Origin: Cymbidium sinense
Taxonomy: Eukaryota > Streptophyta > Magnoliopsida > Asparagales > Orchidaceae
Direction of reading: 5' to 3'
Length of the DNA stretch: 64,000 bases
Assembly: GCA_021442155.1 (NCBI GenBank)
Contig: CM038214.1
Coordinates: 136,252,040-136,316,039, forward strand
The notes under the pieces are model-generated. The model saw only the letters and a program-made list of their open reading frames with translations. It made no database searches and was not told the DNA's origin. Made by a program: the position numbers and the translations under genes. Positions 1-11,752 of this stretch are shown in pieces. Each line of letters opens with the position of its first letter. The stretch's first letter is position 1.

Positions 1-25
1 AGAGCAAGTGGTTGTGTCTTCACTC

Positions 26-345
26 ATCAAAATCTCGGAAGGCAAGTCTCAAGACAGATAGGTACATCAAAATCTTAGTAGACAAAGCCCAAGGTATAGA
101 TTACATCAAAATCTCGATGGACAAAAGCCTCAAAAGTACAAGACATTAAAATCTCAAGATAAAACCTAAAGGCGTATATAAAAAATCTTAGAAGGCAAAA
201 CTTTAGAAAGTACAGGTATATCAAAAATCTTAGTAGGTGAAAGCATTATAAGGTACATGTATATCAAAAATCTCAAAAGGCAAATGCCTCAGATGGTACG
301 CGTATATCAAAAATCTCATAAGGCAAAAGCCTCAGAAAGTACAGG
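26..345. repeat. Degenerate minisatellite, about 8 units of 39-43 bp
   Basis: About eight diverged copies of a unit built around ATCAAAAATCTCAnAAGGCA followed by AAGCCTCAGAAAGTACAGGT. Unit starts are near 26, 65, 104, 144, 178, 218, 261 and 304. The later copies are the best conserved. The array stops near 345, just before the LINE target site. Such arrays often lie in the untranslated or linker parts of plant LTR retrotransposons, but the host element is not visible here because the window starts inside the array. Confidence 0.7.
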
Positions 346-409
346 TATCCCAACGGAGGAGAATAAGCTCATTGGGATCTTTTAAAAGAAATAGCCACTA
401 AATCATTTC

Positions 410-427
410 AAAAATAAAACTTCTTTC
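410..427 (+). repeat. 5' target-site duplication of the LINE (18 bp)
   Basis: The 18 bases AAAAATAAAACTTCTTTC here are repeated exactly at 6767-6784, flanking the LINE. The A-rich first half overlaps the 3' poly(A)-like tail of the right copy, so the strictly informative part is AAAACTTCTTTC. A perfect duplication of this length is typical of target-primed reverse transcription. Confidence 0.8.
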
Positions 428-591
428 CTCCAAAACCAAAGAAGGTTAAGATATCTCCTTATCCAAAACCTCTAAAAAGATTATTCAGAAGATCAAGAAA
501 CTTTTCTTGCAAGTTTTAGTCATCAAACTCCAACATCAAAGAAAGTTTGCAGTTTGGGAGGAGGAAAGCGAACTAATATTCTCTTCTCTCC

Positions 592-2620
592 ATGGTGGGG
601 GTGGCCGGTCACCTCCTCTTACAAGGGACAAGCTGGGAGGGAAGGCCAGAAGGTGGCAAGAAGGAGAGGGGCCATGGCAAGGATGTGCTAGGGATGGACA
701 AGGTTTTTGGTGTAAGAGATGATCGGGTTGGTGATGATTTTGACATGGAAATGCATGGAGAAGGTGGCGACGTCCAAGGACCATGCAAGGCTTCTCCGCA
801 AGAGGAGGTGCTTGGGATGACAAGTGGTGGTGGTTTGGAAAATCAAAGGTCTCATTCTTTATTCACTGCAGATGCTATGGGCGATGTCCCCTCGCTGGCT
901 GTAATGAAGGGCGCCAGAACGCCTGCCAATCATGGGCGGGCGCCGATCATGGAGCTGGGCCGCTTCGTGAAGGCGGAAGAAATTACCGACGCTGGCTGGA
1001 GTTTCATGAGATCGCTGCGTACGCGGGCTGGCCGATTGCGAGGAGAGCGCTGCGGGGTGGAGGTCAGTCAGCCAGAAGCAAGCGCTAGCGCTACGGGCGA
1101 AGGCTTCTACCACGCGACTATTCACTCGCCCGCGCAGAGGAAGCCACGACAAGCCAGATGCCATCCCGAACATCGCTCACTCATGGCTCAGGCCGAGGAA
1201 GCCGAGAGCCGCCAAGCCATCCAGAGCACTATTCACTCCGCTCCGCCGATTTCGACTTTGGCTGACATAAAATGGCCGATCAAGTGGCCAATGGGGATGA
1301 TGATATGGATGATGATGGTGAAGATCAAGATGGCCTTGTTAAGGCCAACAACACTCAAAAGGGCAAACAAAAGCATGGAGGGGCTTCAACTTGGCCAAGG
1401 TATGTTCTATAATGAGCATGATATGGGTGATGAGGGCTTGTCTGCCATATGGATGAATTTTCGTGGGGATCATCAACACCCAAAGGAAAGGGGAGGCTGA
1501 CCAAGATGTCTCAATGGAAGATGACATCGCTCCAAGACAATGCACACAAGGTGTTTGCACAAATGCCAAGGAGAACCCGAGCACCTTTGCTTGGGGTGTG
1601 CTTCAAGGATTGAACAAAGGGAAGGGCAAGGCTACTACCAACCCCTTGTTTGAAGACAATAGCCTCCCTAGAGAGGCTCTTCCTAGAACTTCAAATGGTG
1701 CTCGCCAAGGAGGGCAAGGATCAAGCTAACCCTTGGAAGAAGAAGGAGTATGTTAAATTGGGGCCTGTTGATAAGAATGCAAAACTCATGGAGGATGGCA
1801 TTACTATTCCCGATGACCAAGTGGATGATAATCAAGAAGCTTGAAAGAGCACTTGTAGAAAGGTGTTGGGGAGAAGACCACCCTATTTCTACCTTAATGC
1901 ACTGCAGGAAGTGGAGATGGGGGCTTTCAAATTGATTATGGTTGCTCAGATTGCTATGCATCTTTGAAACCACGAGGCTAGAGATGCGCTGATGAATTGG
2001 TTCATTGGGAAATGTCATTGGGTTGGATAAGTGGACTCCCACTTTCAATCCCAAATCTTTTGATGGGCTCTCCTCTCCGACCGCACGCTTCCCTAACCTC
2101 CCCTTGCTTTTACCGGGACAATACTAATATTGCCGATCGCCTTCATTGAGAGCCACTGGGTGGACCACCCAACAAACTCATGGGGCAAAGCATGTTTGCT
2201 AGAGTATGCATCGCTTGATCTTTCACAAAACTCCCTGAGTTTGGATCCATGGAAGAAATGGAAGGTCTTTCCAACGGGTGAGGGGATTACTCAACTCTGC
2301 TTTTGCTTGTGGAAAGGTGGGACACAAGGTTGACTCTTGTCCCACCAAGGGAGTTCCTCCATGCTACCACTCATGGTAAGACTTTCGCCCTTCTCCTCTC
2401 GCACTAATGTGCAGAGTCTATGCAACTTAGCCCACTCATCACGAGAGAAGGGGAATGTAGCACTACTAATCAAAATCCTACCAATGGAAAAAATGCTGAG
2501 ACACAACAGACTACTTCACCACCATTACCTACACAGCCTGAGGAGTCCATTTCTTCTGAGTATGGTCAATGGGTGCTGGTCACCAGAAAGAAGAGAACTA
2601 ACAACAAGCAAAGAAAGAAA
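592..2620 (+). pseudogene. LINE ORF1 remnant (gag-like, DUF4283/CCHC type)
   Basis: The first 909 bases are open (592-1500, 302 codons), then the frame is lost repeatedly. A gag-like region follows at about 1840-2340 with pieces such as WVDHPTNSWGKAC that resemble the nucleic-acid-binding ORF1 of plant L1 elements. Near 2298-2336 a zinc knuckle of form C-x2-C-x4-H-x4-C (FACGKVGHKVDSC) can be read, with one extra T in front splitting its first cysteine from the rest. The 870-1260 section is much more GC-rich than its surroundings. Not a host gene: it lies within the LINE boundaries and lacks a closed frame. Confidence 0.65.
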
Positions 2621-2938
2621 TTAACTTAAAGAAGAAGGAAGATGGGAAGCAAGGCCATGGGAGTGGCCAACCCACAGCCTACTCAACCGGAAGAGCTCCT
2701 CTTCAAGGAGCACCTTCAAAGCCCTCCCTACTGGCCTCCTCCCCTATATTCCAAGCCAAAGCCAGTGGAGAAGCTCAAAAGCCGTGAGGGAGAAGGCAAC
2801 CACCCAACCTACCACAAGGTCTAGGATGTCTCGTGCCCACTTTGAGAGGGAGGTGCACTTGGGGCCAATTGAGGCCAACTCAAAGAAGAGGAAAAAGATA
2901 CACACAATCACTGCTGGGATAAATCCCCATGGTGACTT

Positions 2939-5900
2939 AATGTCATCGACTGCTTTGAATTGGGGTGCCCGCAAGAAGACTACGCAACTACTACCACCTT
3001 ATTGGTGGTAACGATCTCAAAGATTATTGGCTTACTTGAAACCGTGATTGAGTGCATCTCAAGACATGGACAAAATGGCCGGATCAACCGGCGCTTTTGT
3101 AAACCCTCAAATGGGCTTTCTGAGGCATTATCATCCTTTGGAGAAAGGATATTGTGGACTTCTCCTCCGGTTATTTCTCGACCCTTGTTTTGGGCACTGT
3201 TTGCCCAATGGCATTAGTGGACTATTGGTTCATGCCAACAAGAGTTATCTTTACGGGACCTCGAAAACCATCAAGGACAATGTGGATCTTCAAGCTCCCA
3301 TGGCTATTGGGGTGACTTTAATCTTGGCTCAAAGTGACAAGAAGGGTGGGAGGCCCTTTCATTATACACTTGCAATGTGAGATGGAGGAGTGTATGGCTT
3401 TGGCAGACTTGCATGAGTTGGAGTTTGTTGGCCCAAAGTTCACTTGGACCAACAATAAAGATGGGAGCTGTAGGATCTGGGTCCGGCTTGATCGGGTCTT
3501 GATCAACTCTATGGCTTCTCACTGGGATACCAAGGTTCACACCTCTGATCGCTCGATCATGCTCCTTCTTCTTCCTCTTCTCGCCTATACCAAGCCCCGA
3601 GAGATGGTTAAGGTTTGAAGATACTTGGCTCTCTTATCCCATGAGTTGGAGGTGGGTTTGGAAGAACTGTAAGGAAGACTTGGCTCAAAGTCGAATTCTC
3701 CATAGAAAGAGTTGTCGCACTACCATCTCTCTCTTCCATTGGAGTAAGAGTATGTTGAAGAACCTCCACTCTCCGATTGACTTGGAAAAGGACATTACCT
3801 CTCTCCAAACTCTTGATTGTTCTGATGATGGACTCACTCCTACCCAAGAAGGGGAGCTCCGCCTAAGGTTATCGAGCTTAACTCTACATTGGCCGCTCGA
3901 TTGGTGGAGACAAAGGGCTAAAGCTAGATGGCTCAAGGATGGAGATGGGAACACTCATTTTTCCATACGGTTGCCTCTGCACCCGACCAACAGATTCGCT
4001 GCTTGCAATCGTGGATGGAGGTATGATTGAGAACCCTTCGAGATTTGATATTTTCACTTCCTTCTTCAGCAAAATGGGTTGAGGGGATGTCTCCCTTGAT
4101 GGTTGGCCTATTCTCGCCTATAGAGTGTGTTCCTCCGCCAAATCTCTCCTTGAAGAACCATCAAGATATTTGGGAGGCAATTCATTCTATGGGGAGTAAC
4201 CGCTCACCGACTCGATGGGATCACTACCTCTTTTACAAGCATTTCGGCCTTGTGTGAAGAAGGATGTTGTCTTGCTCGTGAGTTCTTTGAACTTGATCAT
4301 ATGGAGGATTCATGGAAGGAGACACTTATTGTTCTCATCCCCAAAGTTACTGCAAGCACTCCTTCCAAATTCGCCCATTACTGCGACGATCTATAAAGTG
4401 GTGGCCAAGATTTTGGTGAAGTTGAAGCATTTACTACCTCTCCTTGTTTCAAGAACAAGGTGCTTTTGTGCGAGAGGAACATCTCTCACCATGCTCTCCT
4501 TGCCCAAGAAATCATCAACAAATTCCAAAGATTCCTCTTCCCGTGTTGGTTTCATGGCAATTAAAGTTGATATGGAGCAAGCCTATGATAAGATGAGATG
4601 CATCGAGCACAAGATGCTCACTTGATGGGGTTCTCGATAGATTCAAGTGGATTCTGGTGTCACTCACCCTAGATTCATCTCCATCTTGTCAATGGTAGAA
4701 GGTCTCCCCGATTGACGCAGAGTGTGGATTTAGACTGCCCACCTCACCCACCGCTTATTCTATGTTCCGAGCTTTCTTTAGCTTTAAGCGAGAGGGCCAA
4801 ACCCTGGTATGACCGGAAGACGGAGGTACCTCTATCTCTAATCTCCTATATTGATGACATGATTACCTCTCGTGCCTCTATTCGCATGCCAAGCAAATTA
4901 AAGCCATCCTTGATGATTATTGTAGTGGACGGGCCAACGGATCATCTGGTTAAGTCCGCCATTCTCTTAGCAAATCGCTAAGAGATGGAGGACTAATCGG
5001 ATTGCTAGGCTTATTGTTCAAGAAGTCCAAGAGATGGAGTATCTTGGCCTTAAGTTGGCTATGATGAGGAAGCTTTACAAGCATGATTTCGCCTCGATTC
5101 ACGGGCCAAAGAGAAGATTATGTCCCTGGGAACTCGACATCTCTCCTATGTGCCTACCCTTATTTCCTCCTCTATACCGTGTTCGGTTTATCCTAACACA
5201 TACAACTATTCCCTGAATGTGTGTGAGATTGAGCTTATGTAGGTCCTTCCTATGGGACAAGAGTCCCACTGCAGGGGCATTCACTATGTCGGGGTACTGC
5301 TTGCTTACCTATTAAGCATGGGGGCTTGGTTTTCACTCTACCCTCGCTAATGGCCCTCTGGGGCAAGGTTGGTTTTGGGATTTTCTTCAAGCCCACTTCA
5401 TTACTTCAGATTCTGGGAGCGCTATGGGGAAGATATTTGGAGTGGAAGCTTGAAGAGGGGGACTCTAAGACTTGGGTCAGCCATTCTTAGTGGGGCTCAA
5501 AGTCTTGAACCTCTCATTCACTGGAAGATCACCGATGGCAAAGAAAGTTCGAGATTTTGGATCACACATGGTGATTGTTCCTTAGCCCGAGACCAACTTT
5601 AGATGCATTTGAGGATCGACGGCACGCTTCATCCATATGGACAGTGACATGGGATATTACAACTGAGCAAAGATTTTGGTGAGGATCTTGTGAAGCACAT
5701 TACCAAGGTGGAGCTTCATTCAGACTTAGATGAAGACTCACTGAGCTTCTTCACCTCCCATTGGGAAATCTCTCCGCCTTTGATGCCCACTTCCCCTTCC
5801 CCGCTAGCCACTCTTGGCTACAAAGTTCCGCTTTTGCACCAGAGAAGTTTTTCCGGTGATCCTCAAGAATGCCTTACCAACCTACCACTCCACTCTCGAG

Positions 5901-6660
5901 GTCTTCTGAGGAGACTCATTGCTCTCGCATGGAGATTGAAGACTGGATCATATCCTCACTACTCTTACTTCCTCTATCATACGTTTTGTCCTCTTGGGAG
6001 TTAACCTCCTTTTTTTTCTAATGCTCATGACCTATTCGAACTTGACCACCAAGTCGACATGGCTTGGGGTAGTTTATTGCAAAGATGATATATCAAGTTT
6101 GAGGACATTAATGCAAAGACACATGGTAGCCAACATGGGACACCAAAGGTCATTGTCGCTACTATTTTGAGGCTTTTACAAATGCATCTACCTTTCTATT
6201 CTGCAATGGGAGCTCCACCCGCTAGCCCACTCCCCTTTCCTGGACTCCCTGATGGCTAAAGGTGAATGTAGATGGTACTCTCCTCCTCCGCTTTCGGCAT
6301 TGGAGTTATTTTCGGGATGATGCCGGTGACTTCATCAAGCGCTCCGTATCCATCCATTGGGATAGTCTTTCATAGAAATGCGGGCTATGCTTGTCGTCTT
6401 TGTTGACCCTTGATGTATGATGAGTACAAGGGAATCATAGGAGGACAACATTAGTGTTGTCATTTACTTAGAAGACCATGCGACTTCTCTTCTCTCCTCA
6501 GCTCCAGATTGGGCTTTCTAGCATTCCACCAAGTTCGTTTCACACGCTTCGGACTTCAACCGGTGGACCATCAGGCTCGCTACCGACTTTACTTGGTTGT
6601 CTTAGATGTTTCTACTTTACCTTCTATTTTATTTATTTGAGGATGATAAGAAGCATGTTG
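2939..6660 (+). pseudogene. LINE ORF2 remnant (endonuclease, reverse transcriptase, RNase H)
   Basis: Pieces in order: an endonuclease start (about 2939), the late endonuclease motif FVGPKFTWTNNKDGSC followed by RIWVRLDRVL (3423-3505), the linker KARWLKDGDGNTHF (about 3916-3960), reverse transcriptase KVDMEQAYDK (about 4563-4592), the catalytic box region read as YIDD (about 4849-4860, where YADD is normal), and an RNase H-like start WLKVNVDG (about 6253-6276). Many frameshifts and stops separate these pieces. Family order is as in plant L1 LINEs; activity is excluded. Confidence 0.8.
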
Positions 6661-6766
6661 CTTTCTATTTAGCTTCTTGTTTTAGACTCTCTAGCCTTTG
6701 CTAGTTCTTGTATTACTTTGTTTACTATTATTAAATGCAATATGCAAGTTTCAAAAAAATAAAAAT

Positions 6767-6784
6767 AAAAATAAAACTTCTTTC
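6767..6784 (+). repeat. 3' target-site duplication of the LINE (18 bp)
   Basis: Exact copy of 410-427, directly after the A-rich LINE tail. Joining 409 to 6785 would restore the pre-insertion site. Confidence 0.8.
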
Positions 6785-8129
6785 TCAAGATTATCAAAGT
6801 ATCACTGTTGATAGTTGGTGTTATATCGTCGGATCTCGCCGTCTCCAAATGCTTCTGCAATACATCATCTTGTGCAAGATTTGTTTGAAAATCTTTAAAC
6901 ATTACAATATCTGTAGGAAGATGCTTACCCATGAAAATATTATCTATATTTTAGATTAAGCACACCGAGCTAGAATTCAAGATGCGCCTCTAACTAAATA
7001 GTAACCAGATCGAGAAAAACCTGAGTCGAGATATTACATCGTTATACATTTATATTATCGAAGAGAAAAGAAGCACACTGTAAATATTAATAATTTTATG
7101 TGGTATTTATGTAATTCCCCATTCTACCAATAATTTTATGTGGTATCTATGTAATTCCCCATTCTATTATTCATGAAAATAATAATAATAATAAAAGAAC
7201 ACTGCCTAAATACACTAAGAATTATTGCTCCTTTATGTCATCTTCTATCCTTTAATGCTTTTCATTTCATCTGAATAGCAATCTATCAATATTTAATTCA
7301 ACATTTCATCTGAATAAAATCTATTTTTTTTAGATAGGGTAAATCATCTATTAAGAATAAAATTTAAATACCCAAATTTTGGATTTTATATTCCAAATAA
7401 CTTTTTGAATGATTTACATGTATACCAACCATTCCTATATATTTATGTCTAATACCTAAATTTTGATATTTATATTTCTAAATTTTATTAATGAATGAAA
7501 AGGTATATTCATCTTATAAAATAATAGTAATATTTGTGATGTGATATTAAAATTTTAACTGTTATACATAAAAATTTCAAATTTAGGTGTTAAAATGTTA
7601 AATATATGGTATGCACGCAAATACATGCAAGATGCATAAAGAAAATAATTGATATTCTTCTAAATAGAAATAGATAGGACTGACTTCAAATTAATTTCTA
7701 ATTAACTAAAATTTAACTAGTAAATTTTGAGAAAATTTTAAGATTATATTGATTAAAAGGGGCATTTATATATATATCACACAATTCTTATGTATTTATA
7801 TATCTAATTCCTAAAATTTAATATCTACATAAATATCACTTAACTCTTTAATATCACATAAAATATCATTAATATTAATTTTAAACAGAAATATAAATTG
7901 TTATGTGTAGAAAATTATATATATAATTTTAAATTTTAAATTCGTAAATGTATAAAATTTTAGGATATCAATGGAAATAAGAAAAAACTGATTGCGAAAA
8001 CCTTTTTGAGCCACTAAGAGCGATAAAGTCACAATTAAAAAAAAAAATCGAAGAACTACGATCCAAAAATCTTAATAAAAAGTTTTCAAGAAGAGGATCG
8101 ACCATCACCTATCTTCCAGTTTTCTCTCA
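6785..8129. other. AT-rich spacer with MITE remnants and a short duplication
   Basis: No coding sequence seen. It holds a 38-40-bp direct duplication (about 7090-7129 and 7130-7168, core TTTTATGTGGTATnTATGTAA) and at least two MITE-like units (7410-7630 and about 7752-7990). The final 130 bp probably include the 3' UTR of the minus-strand UGT gene. Confidence 0.6.
7410..7630. mobile_element. MITE, TTTACATACATACCACACAATTC family (diverged copy)
   Basis: The left end ATTTACATGTATACCAACCA and the right end, read in reverse as TTGCATGTATTTGCGTGCATACC, form diverged terminal inverted repeats of a family whose best copy is at 50117-50305. The interior is AT-rich and non-coding. Related ends occur near 7752-7990, 9903-9950, 10366-10410 and 34556-34600. 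Confidence 0.45.
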
Positions 8130-9470
8130 TCACAATTTCTTCAACAAAATGCGGTAGCTCTTATCCGAGCTCCCGCCTTCCTGAACAGCCGCCGTCGCCT
8201 CCCCACCCACCTTCGCCGCAGTCTCCGCCGCCGTTTCATCCACCATCACCTCCCTCACCTTCACTGAAATCTCCTTCGCAGACACGACAGATTCTTCCGC
8301 CTGCCACGCCCACTTCTCCGGCCATATGCCCAGTCCACTTCTCGCTACCAACGCCGCATTCACCCTCTGATCTCCACTTCTCGGCCATGCGAGCATCTTC
8401 ACTCCTGCTGCCTCCGTCACTGAATTCCACCCACAGTGGCTCAAGAATCCGGCGATCGCACGGTGACCAAGAACCACTTCCTGCTCCACCCACTCGTTTA
8501 TAACCAATCCCCTGTCTTCCACTCTTCTCACATACCCTTCCCCCAATAGATCCCCAATCCCCACTGCTTCCTCTTTGTCCACTATCGCGCTTTTCACCAC
8601 CCAGAAAAACCGGCACCCGCTCATCTCTAGCCCAGCCGCCAATTCTCTGATTTGCTCCTTCTTCATTGCCGTACGACTTCCGAAGCTCACGTACAACACG
8701 GACTTCTCCGGCTGTTCGTCAAGCCACCGTATTGCTGGCGAGGGCAAAGATGGCTGGTTTTGTATCGGAAGCAAAGGACCAAGAGCAATCACCGGCGGGA
8801 GTCCGGGAATAACCTCGCCGGAGTTTAGCGCAGCGAGTGTCTCCGGCTCCAACGCGGAAAAAGTATTAACGAGGATACCGTTCGCCAGAGTAAGCGACCG
8901 ACCGTTCTCTACGAATTGGGTTGTGAAGAGGTGGTTCGGGTCACGGAGGAGTGGCGGGAGAGAAGAATTTGGAATCTTGAGGACGCCGCCGGCGATGTTG
9001 ACGTCAGTTCCCGTGCGGTGGGAAATGAAGGGGAAAACAGAGCAGAGCGCGAGCATGGAAGCAGAGGAGGTGAAAAAGACGAAGCATGGAATGTTTGTGG
9101 CGGCAGAAACAGGGAGAAAGGATGAGGCTGATGTCTGATAAGGAGGAGAAAGCCGGGGAGTTGGTGGAGACGAGAGAAGGGAGGAGGTGGGCGGAGCGGC
9201 GAAGGGCCTCCATTTGTAGGAAGAAGGGGTCGGAGGAGGGAGGGAAGAGAGAAGGGTCTAAAGGAGAGAGAGGAAAGTCGAGGAGGAGGGATGATGGAAG
9301 GGAGGATAGGAGGAGGATCCGGCGGAGATGGTGGGGCGGACGGCAAGGATGGAGATGGGGATGCGGCGGGCGGAAAGTGCAGCGGCGAGGCGAACAAAGG
9401 GAACCAGGTGGCCCATGCCAGAGCTCGGGAGAAGAAGGACGCGACGGACGTTATTGTCGCCGGAGGACAT
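8130..9470 (-). CDS. UGT708-type C-glucosyltransferase-like gene, frame broken twice
   Basis: A single-exon family-1 glycosyltransferase, closest in my memory to rice 2-hydroxyflavanone C-glucosyltransferase (OsCGT). The family transfers glucose from UDP-glucose in the cytosol. The start ATG is at 9470. The N-terminal acceptor motif LLLPSSGMGHLVPF carries the catalytic-type His at about residue 21. The C-terminal PSPG box lies at about 8363-8495, beginning WVEQEVVLGHRA, with HCGWNS and ending GDQ; the final Gln favours UDP-glucose. A DPNHLFTTQFV segment matches the CGT group. The frame shifts near 9295-9305, so that the next 60 or so family-like residues (DPFFLQMEALRRSA) lie in another frame and the original frame stops at 9258-9260, and it shifts back at about 9120. 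The indels cancel. Joined, the product would be about 447 residues, near family length. Two real indels (pseudogene) or two assembly errors both fit. Confidence 0.8.
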
Positions 9471-9756
9471 GGCGGCGGATTTGCTTATTTTTTCGTCGGT
9501 GGGGGACTTGGATCTTATCTGCGTGACAGCTATTCTACGATTTTGACTTAAAAATCTAGTTTGATATATTTTAATATAATAATTTTAAATTTATTCATAA
9601 AAAATTATTTTAAAGTAAATTCAAACAAAAAATTTTTATTTCCCGAGTACAAATTCAATATATTTAATCAACTAACTAATAAATCTATAAAAATCAGCTA
9701 CCTGTATTTATTCCAGTCATACTTTGAAAGAAGCATTCTGAAAAGTGAAAAATAAA

Positions 9757-9805
<49 letters not shown>

Positions 9806-10404
9806 CTTTGATATCAAATTAAAAATATTAATATCACTATTTATTAAAAATAAAATATATTTTTTCAAATATAATAAAATATTAAATAAGTAAATATCTA
9901 ATATTAAATATATAAATTCATAAGAATTGTATGTATGTATATAAATCTTTAAAAAAAAAATACACAGAGATTCTTCAGTTATATATTTTTAAATAAATTA
10001 CCTATTTGTTCTTTCTCACTCACACAAAGTATCACAATATAATTTCACAAAATACATCAAATAAATATATGATCATTTGAGTTATTATTAATCAATTTTT
10101 TGGATAATAATTAGTAATAGTGCATTTTTAATTAAAATTTTAATGTCATTCTAAATAATATTTTCTATATTAGGGTATCTATAAATAATATTAAATATTT
10201 TGAAATAAAATATTCATTAAATATTTATTTATTTGATATAATATTAAGTAAAATAGACATTTTCTTTTCAAATCTCGTACTTTAAGAAAATGAGAATAAA
10301 TATTTTAAATTTGTCATTAAAGTTCTTAAATTGAACCGCTCGTTTAAGAAAAAAAAAAGAGATTTACATGCATAAGACACAATTCTTATGTATTTGCATG
10401 CATA

Positions 10405-10439
<35 letters not shown>

Positions 10440-10889
10440 AAGAAGTTGAATCCTAATAAAAAATGAATTAAAAATTAGCCATTAATAAGTTCATTAAACT
10501 TATGTCTCCTAGTTGAAGAACGCATTATATTAATTCCTCCAAAGATCAAATACAATTTAATGTATATTTAATGATTGACCTATGAGTATTTTTTTTAATT
10601 TTATTAATATTGAGAAAAAGCCTTAAGTTGACATTACAAGAGTTAGAAAAAACCCACACACACAATGTATTTAAAATAGAAGATATGATGGTGAGAATGA
10701 ATTCTTAGCCATTGTGCCAAGCTGTTTGTTGCTCTTAAGTTAACTCGAATTTGACTCATTTAAAAGTGTTATTTCGTAAGTGTTAGCTCAATTGGTGTCA
10801 ACTATAATGAGCATGAGATTCTTGCATTTTACGAGGTGACTCTCTCTAATTTTATTTGCCATTGGAGCTACTCCAACTTTTTCAGGTAT
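9471..10889. other. AT-rich spacer upstream of the UGT gene, microsatellites and MITE ends
   Basis: No coding sequence. The first 200 bp would hold the UGT promoter, but I see no convincing element. An AT microsatellite spans 9763-9801. Right- and left-end pieces of the TTTACATACATACCACACAATTC MITE family lie at about 9903-9950 and 10366-10410, and another TA run at 10408-10436. Confidence 0.55.
9763..9801. repeat. (AT)n microsatellite
   Basis: Uninterrupted AT dinucleotide run of about 39 bp, inside AT-rich spacer. Confidence 0.9.
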
Positions 10890-11690
10890 ATATTTATTTC
10901 ACATTTTATCTCTAAGAATAAAGCCACTCATCCACATAAGCATCTACATCTCTATAACACTTAACTTAATTTTATGCTTCCCTTTCACTAGTCAATATTC
11001 TATGCTATAAATTAATGCTAGTCTTACTAGCATCTTATTAAATTTTCTCTTAAATCTAAGCTGAACTTTTCTATCACAAAGCAAGCCAGATGTATTCCTC
11101 TACTTCAACCATCCAACATGAATTCTACTAATAGCATCCCCATCTATTTCACCATCATTTTGAACAATGGGCCCAATATACCTAAAACGTTCACTCTTTT
11201 TAATGACTTGATCACACAATATCACAACCTCACTACTAGATCTTCTACAACTAAAATTACACTCCGTATATTCAATTTTATATCTACTTAAACAAAAACA
11301 TTTAAACTATAAAGTTGACTTCCATAATTCAAGTTTCTCTTGAACTTCCTCTCTAGTCTTATCAACAAGAAGAATATTATCAGCAAAAAGCATACACCAA
11401 GGTACGTCCTCTTATAAATGTCTAGTGAGAACATTCATAACTAATGCAAAATGATATGCACTTAAAATCGATCCTTGATGTAATCCAGGTGAAATAGAAA
11501 GATATTTTGTTAATCTTCTTCGTATTTGAACAAAAGTAATAGCTCTAGTATACATATCTTTAATGACTTGGATATAATCAGTATTAACTCCTTTCTTTTC
11601 TAGAACTGTCCAAAGCACTTCTCTCGAAACTTTATCATATCATTTCTCTAAACTCCTTAAACTCTTTATCCTTCTCCATCAAATCTGCCA
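10890..11690 (-). mobile_element. RTE-type LINE fragment (reverse transcriptase)
   Basis: The minus strand encodes a piece of RTE-clade reverse transcriptase. GLHQGSILSAYHFALVMNVL (11412-11618) is followed, after frame loss, by VPWCMLFADNILLVDKTREE (about 11345-11405), where the usual catalytic FADD box reads FADN. Downstream pieces continue to about 10890. Stops and frame changes show it is dead. It is 5'-truncated, the normal state of LINE copies. It is a different clade from the L1 copy at 428-6766. Confidence 0.75.
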
Positions 11691-11752
11691 ACAAATGTAT
11701 AATATCCATAATAGATCTGACTAGCATGAAACTAAACTTAAATACCTATGTT

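Larger units (their letters stand above)
428..6766 (+). mobile_element. Decayed full-length L1-type LINE retrotransposon
   Basis: A plus-strand non-LTR retrotransposon with the usual plant L1 order: ORF1 with a CCHC knuckle, then endonuclease, reverse transcriptase and a C-terminal RNase H-like region, ending in an A-rich tail (about 6752-6770). It is bounded by an 18-bp target-site duplication (410-427 and 6767-6784). Every domain is broken by frameshifts and stops, so the coding pieces appear in all three forward frames; the copy is dead. The 5' end of about 160 bp before the first long reading frame would be the internal promoter/5' UTR. The RNase H domain and duplication support L1 clade rather than RTE. 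Confidence 0.85.

Noticed and set aside
592..1500. A 302-codon open frame as a host gene
   Set aside because: It lies within the LINE boundaries, has no recognisable host domain, and continues as broken LINE ORF1.
8575..9551. Several plus-strand frames opposite the UGT gene
   Set aside because: They are antisense shadows of the GC-rich UGT coding strand; compositions are Arg/Gly-rich and match no family.
10780..10850. tRNA gene or SINE
   Set aside because: TTAGCTCAATTGG resembles an A box, but no B box or cloverleaf could be built from the following bases.
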